This document shows, piece after piece, positions 23,692 through 24,146 of a stretch of DNA of 24,146 bases; position 1 is the first letter of the stretch; every line of letters starts with the position of its first letter. Origin of the DNA: an uncultured Ellagibacter sp. (GTDB taxonomy: Bacteria; Actinomycetota; Coriobacteriia; Coriobacteriales; Eggerthellaceae); the NCBI GenBank assembly GCA_934661105.1, contig CAKUIV010000015.1, positions 1-24,146 of the forward strand, read 5' to 3'. The notes below the pieces were generated by a model. The model ran no database searches. It saw only the letters and a list, made by a program, of their open reading frames with translations, and was not told where the DNA came from. The position numbers and the translations under genes were made by a program.

Positions 23692-24146
23692 TACACGTTT
23701 ACCACGGCGACGGAAAAGGGAAGACGACGGCCGCGATGGGGCTTGCGCTGCGCATGATCGCCGCAGGTCGCGCCGTCGTCATCGTGCAATTCCTGAAAGA
23801 CGGCGAAAGCGGGGAGGCGCGTATGCTCGCCGACCGGCTCGGCGCGGCGCTGTTCGCGGGCAAGGCGTCGGGCAAGTTCACCTGGTCGATGACGCCCGAG
23901 GAGCTTGCCGCCACGCGCGCATTGCATGATAGGAACCTGACGTGCGCGCTTTCCGAGGTGAAACGTGCGGATGCGGGGCTGCTCGTGCTCGACGAGGCGC
24001 TCGATGCGCTTGCGAAGAGGCTCGTCGATAATCGGCTCGTCGAGCGCGCGCTCGATGCCTCCGCAACGGGGCTCGAGGTGGTGCTCACCGGGCGCGCCCC
24101 GGGCGACGATATTGCGGCGCGGGCCGACTACATAACCGAGATGCGA
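23688..24146 (+). CDS. cobA: Corrinoid adenosyltransferase, CobA/CobO/BtuR type, partial (3' end beyond right edge)
   Basis: CobA transfers the adenosyl group of ATP to Co(I) corrinoids. The open frame runs from the ATG at 23688 to the last base, 153 residues without a stop; full-length members have about 175-200. P-loop GDGKGKTTAAMGLALRM (7-23), VIVQFLKDG (31-39), LLVLDEALDAL (about 104-114) and LTGRAPGDDI match the family. The ATG overlaps the cbiP stop (ATGA), with GAGGAGGG upstream. It closes the visible operon, but the packing suggests the operon may continue. Confidence 0.93.
   Translation, partial: MIHVYHGDGKGKTTAAMGLALRMIAAGRAVVIVQFLKDGESGEARMLADRLGAALFAGKASGKFTWSMTPEELAATRALHDRNLTCALSEVKRADAGLLVLDEALDALAKRLVDNRLVERALDASATGLEVVLTGRAPGDDIAARADYITEMR

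Noticed and set aside
1..24146. CRISPR array, tRNA, rRNA, insertion sequence or phage genes
   Set aside because: No regularly spaced repeats, RNA-gene signatures, transposase or integrase motifs were seen on either strand.

Overview
The window is a GC-rich bacterial segment that is almost entirely about cobalamin (vitamin B12). High GC, strong G/C third-position bias, Tat-dependent lipoproteins, a LuxR-type regulator with a C-terminal HTH and the anaerobic (cobalt-early) B12 pathway together suggest an anaerobic actinobacterium of the Coriobacteriia, perhaps Eggerthellaceae. That assignment is inference, since no rRNA or other marker gene is present.

Minus strand, read from about 9.17 kb down to 1. 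A good sigma70-type promoter (TTGACA, 17 bp, TATCAT at 9142-9170) leads into a cobalamin riboswitch (8969-9068) and a Rho-independent terminator (8834-8867). Behind it lie cbiK (cobaltochelatase, here with a Tat signal and lipobox, so predicted outside the membrane), a small lipoprotein, a lipoprotein substrate-binding protein with an N-terminal NEAT-like domain, a FecCD-type permease and an ATPase with an unusual C-terminal domain. This looks like a B12-repressed chelatase and importer unit. Further along the same strand are a LuxR-type regulator, a membrane-anchored choloylglycine-hydrolase-family enzyme, and a Tat lipoprotein that runs off the left edge.

Plus strand, 9222 to the right edge. 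Fifteen genes sit head to tail with gaps of 0-1 nt or overlaps of 1-13 nt: cbiF, cbiD, cbiL, cbiG, cbiH, cbiET (fusion), cbiA, cobT, cobU, cobS, a CobU-like/CobC fusion, cbiB, cobD, cbiP and the start of cobA/btuR (cut by the edge). They cover corrin-ring methylation, ring contraction, a,c-diamidation, adenosylation, amidation, aminopropanol attachment and nucleotide-loop assembly. cbiC and cbiJ are not in the window.

The 456-bp divergent region (8766-9221) holds the riboswitch, terminator and overlapping divergent promoter elements. I see no riboswitch in the short leader of the plus-strand operon. Points of most interest: the predicted extracytoplasmic CbiK tied to a transporter, two CobU-like proteins that each keep a different half of the CobU motifs, a roughly 120-bp imperfect inverted repeat over the start of the ATPase gene, and the ATPase C-terminal domain. 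No tRNA, rRNA, CRISPR array or mobile element was seen.
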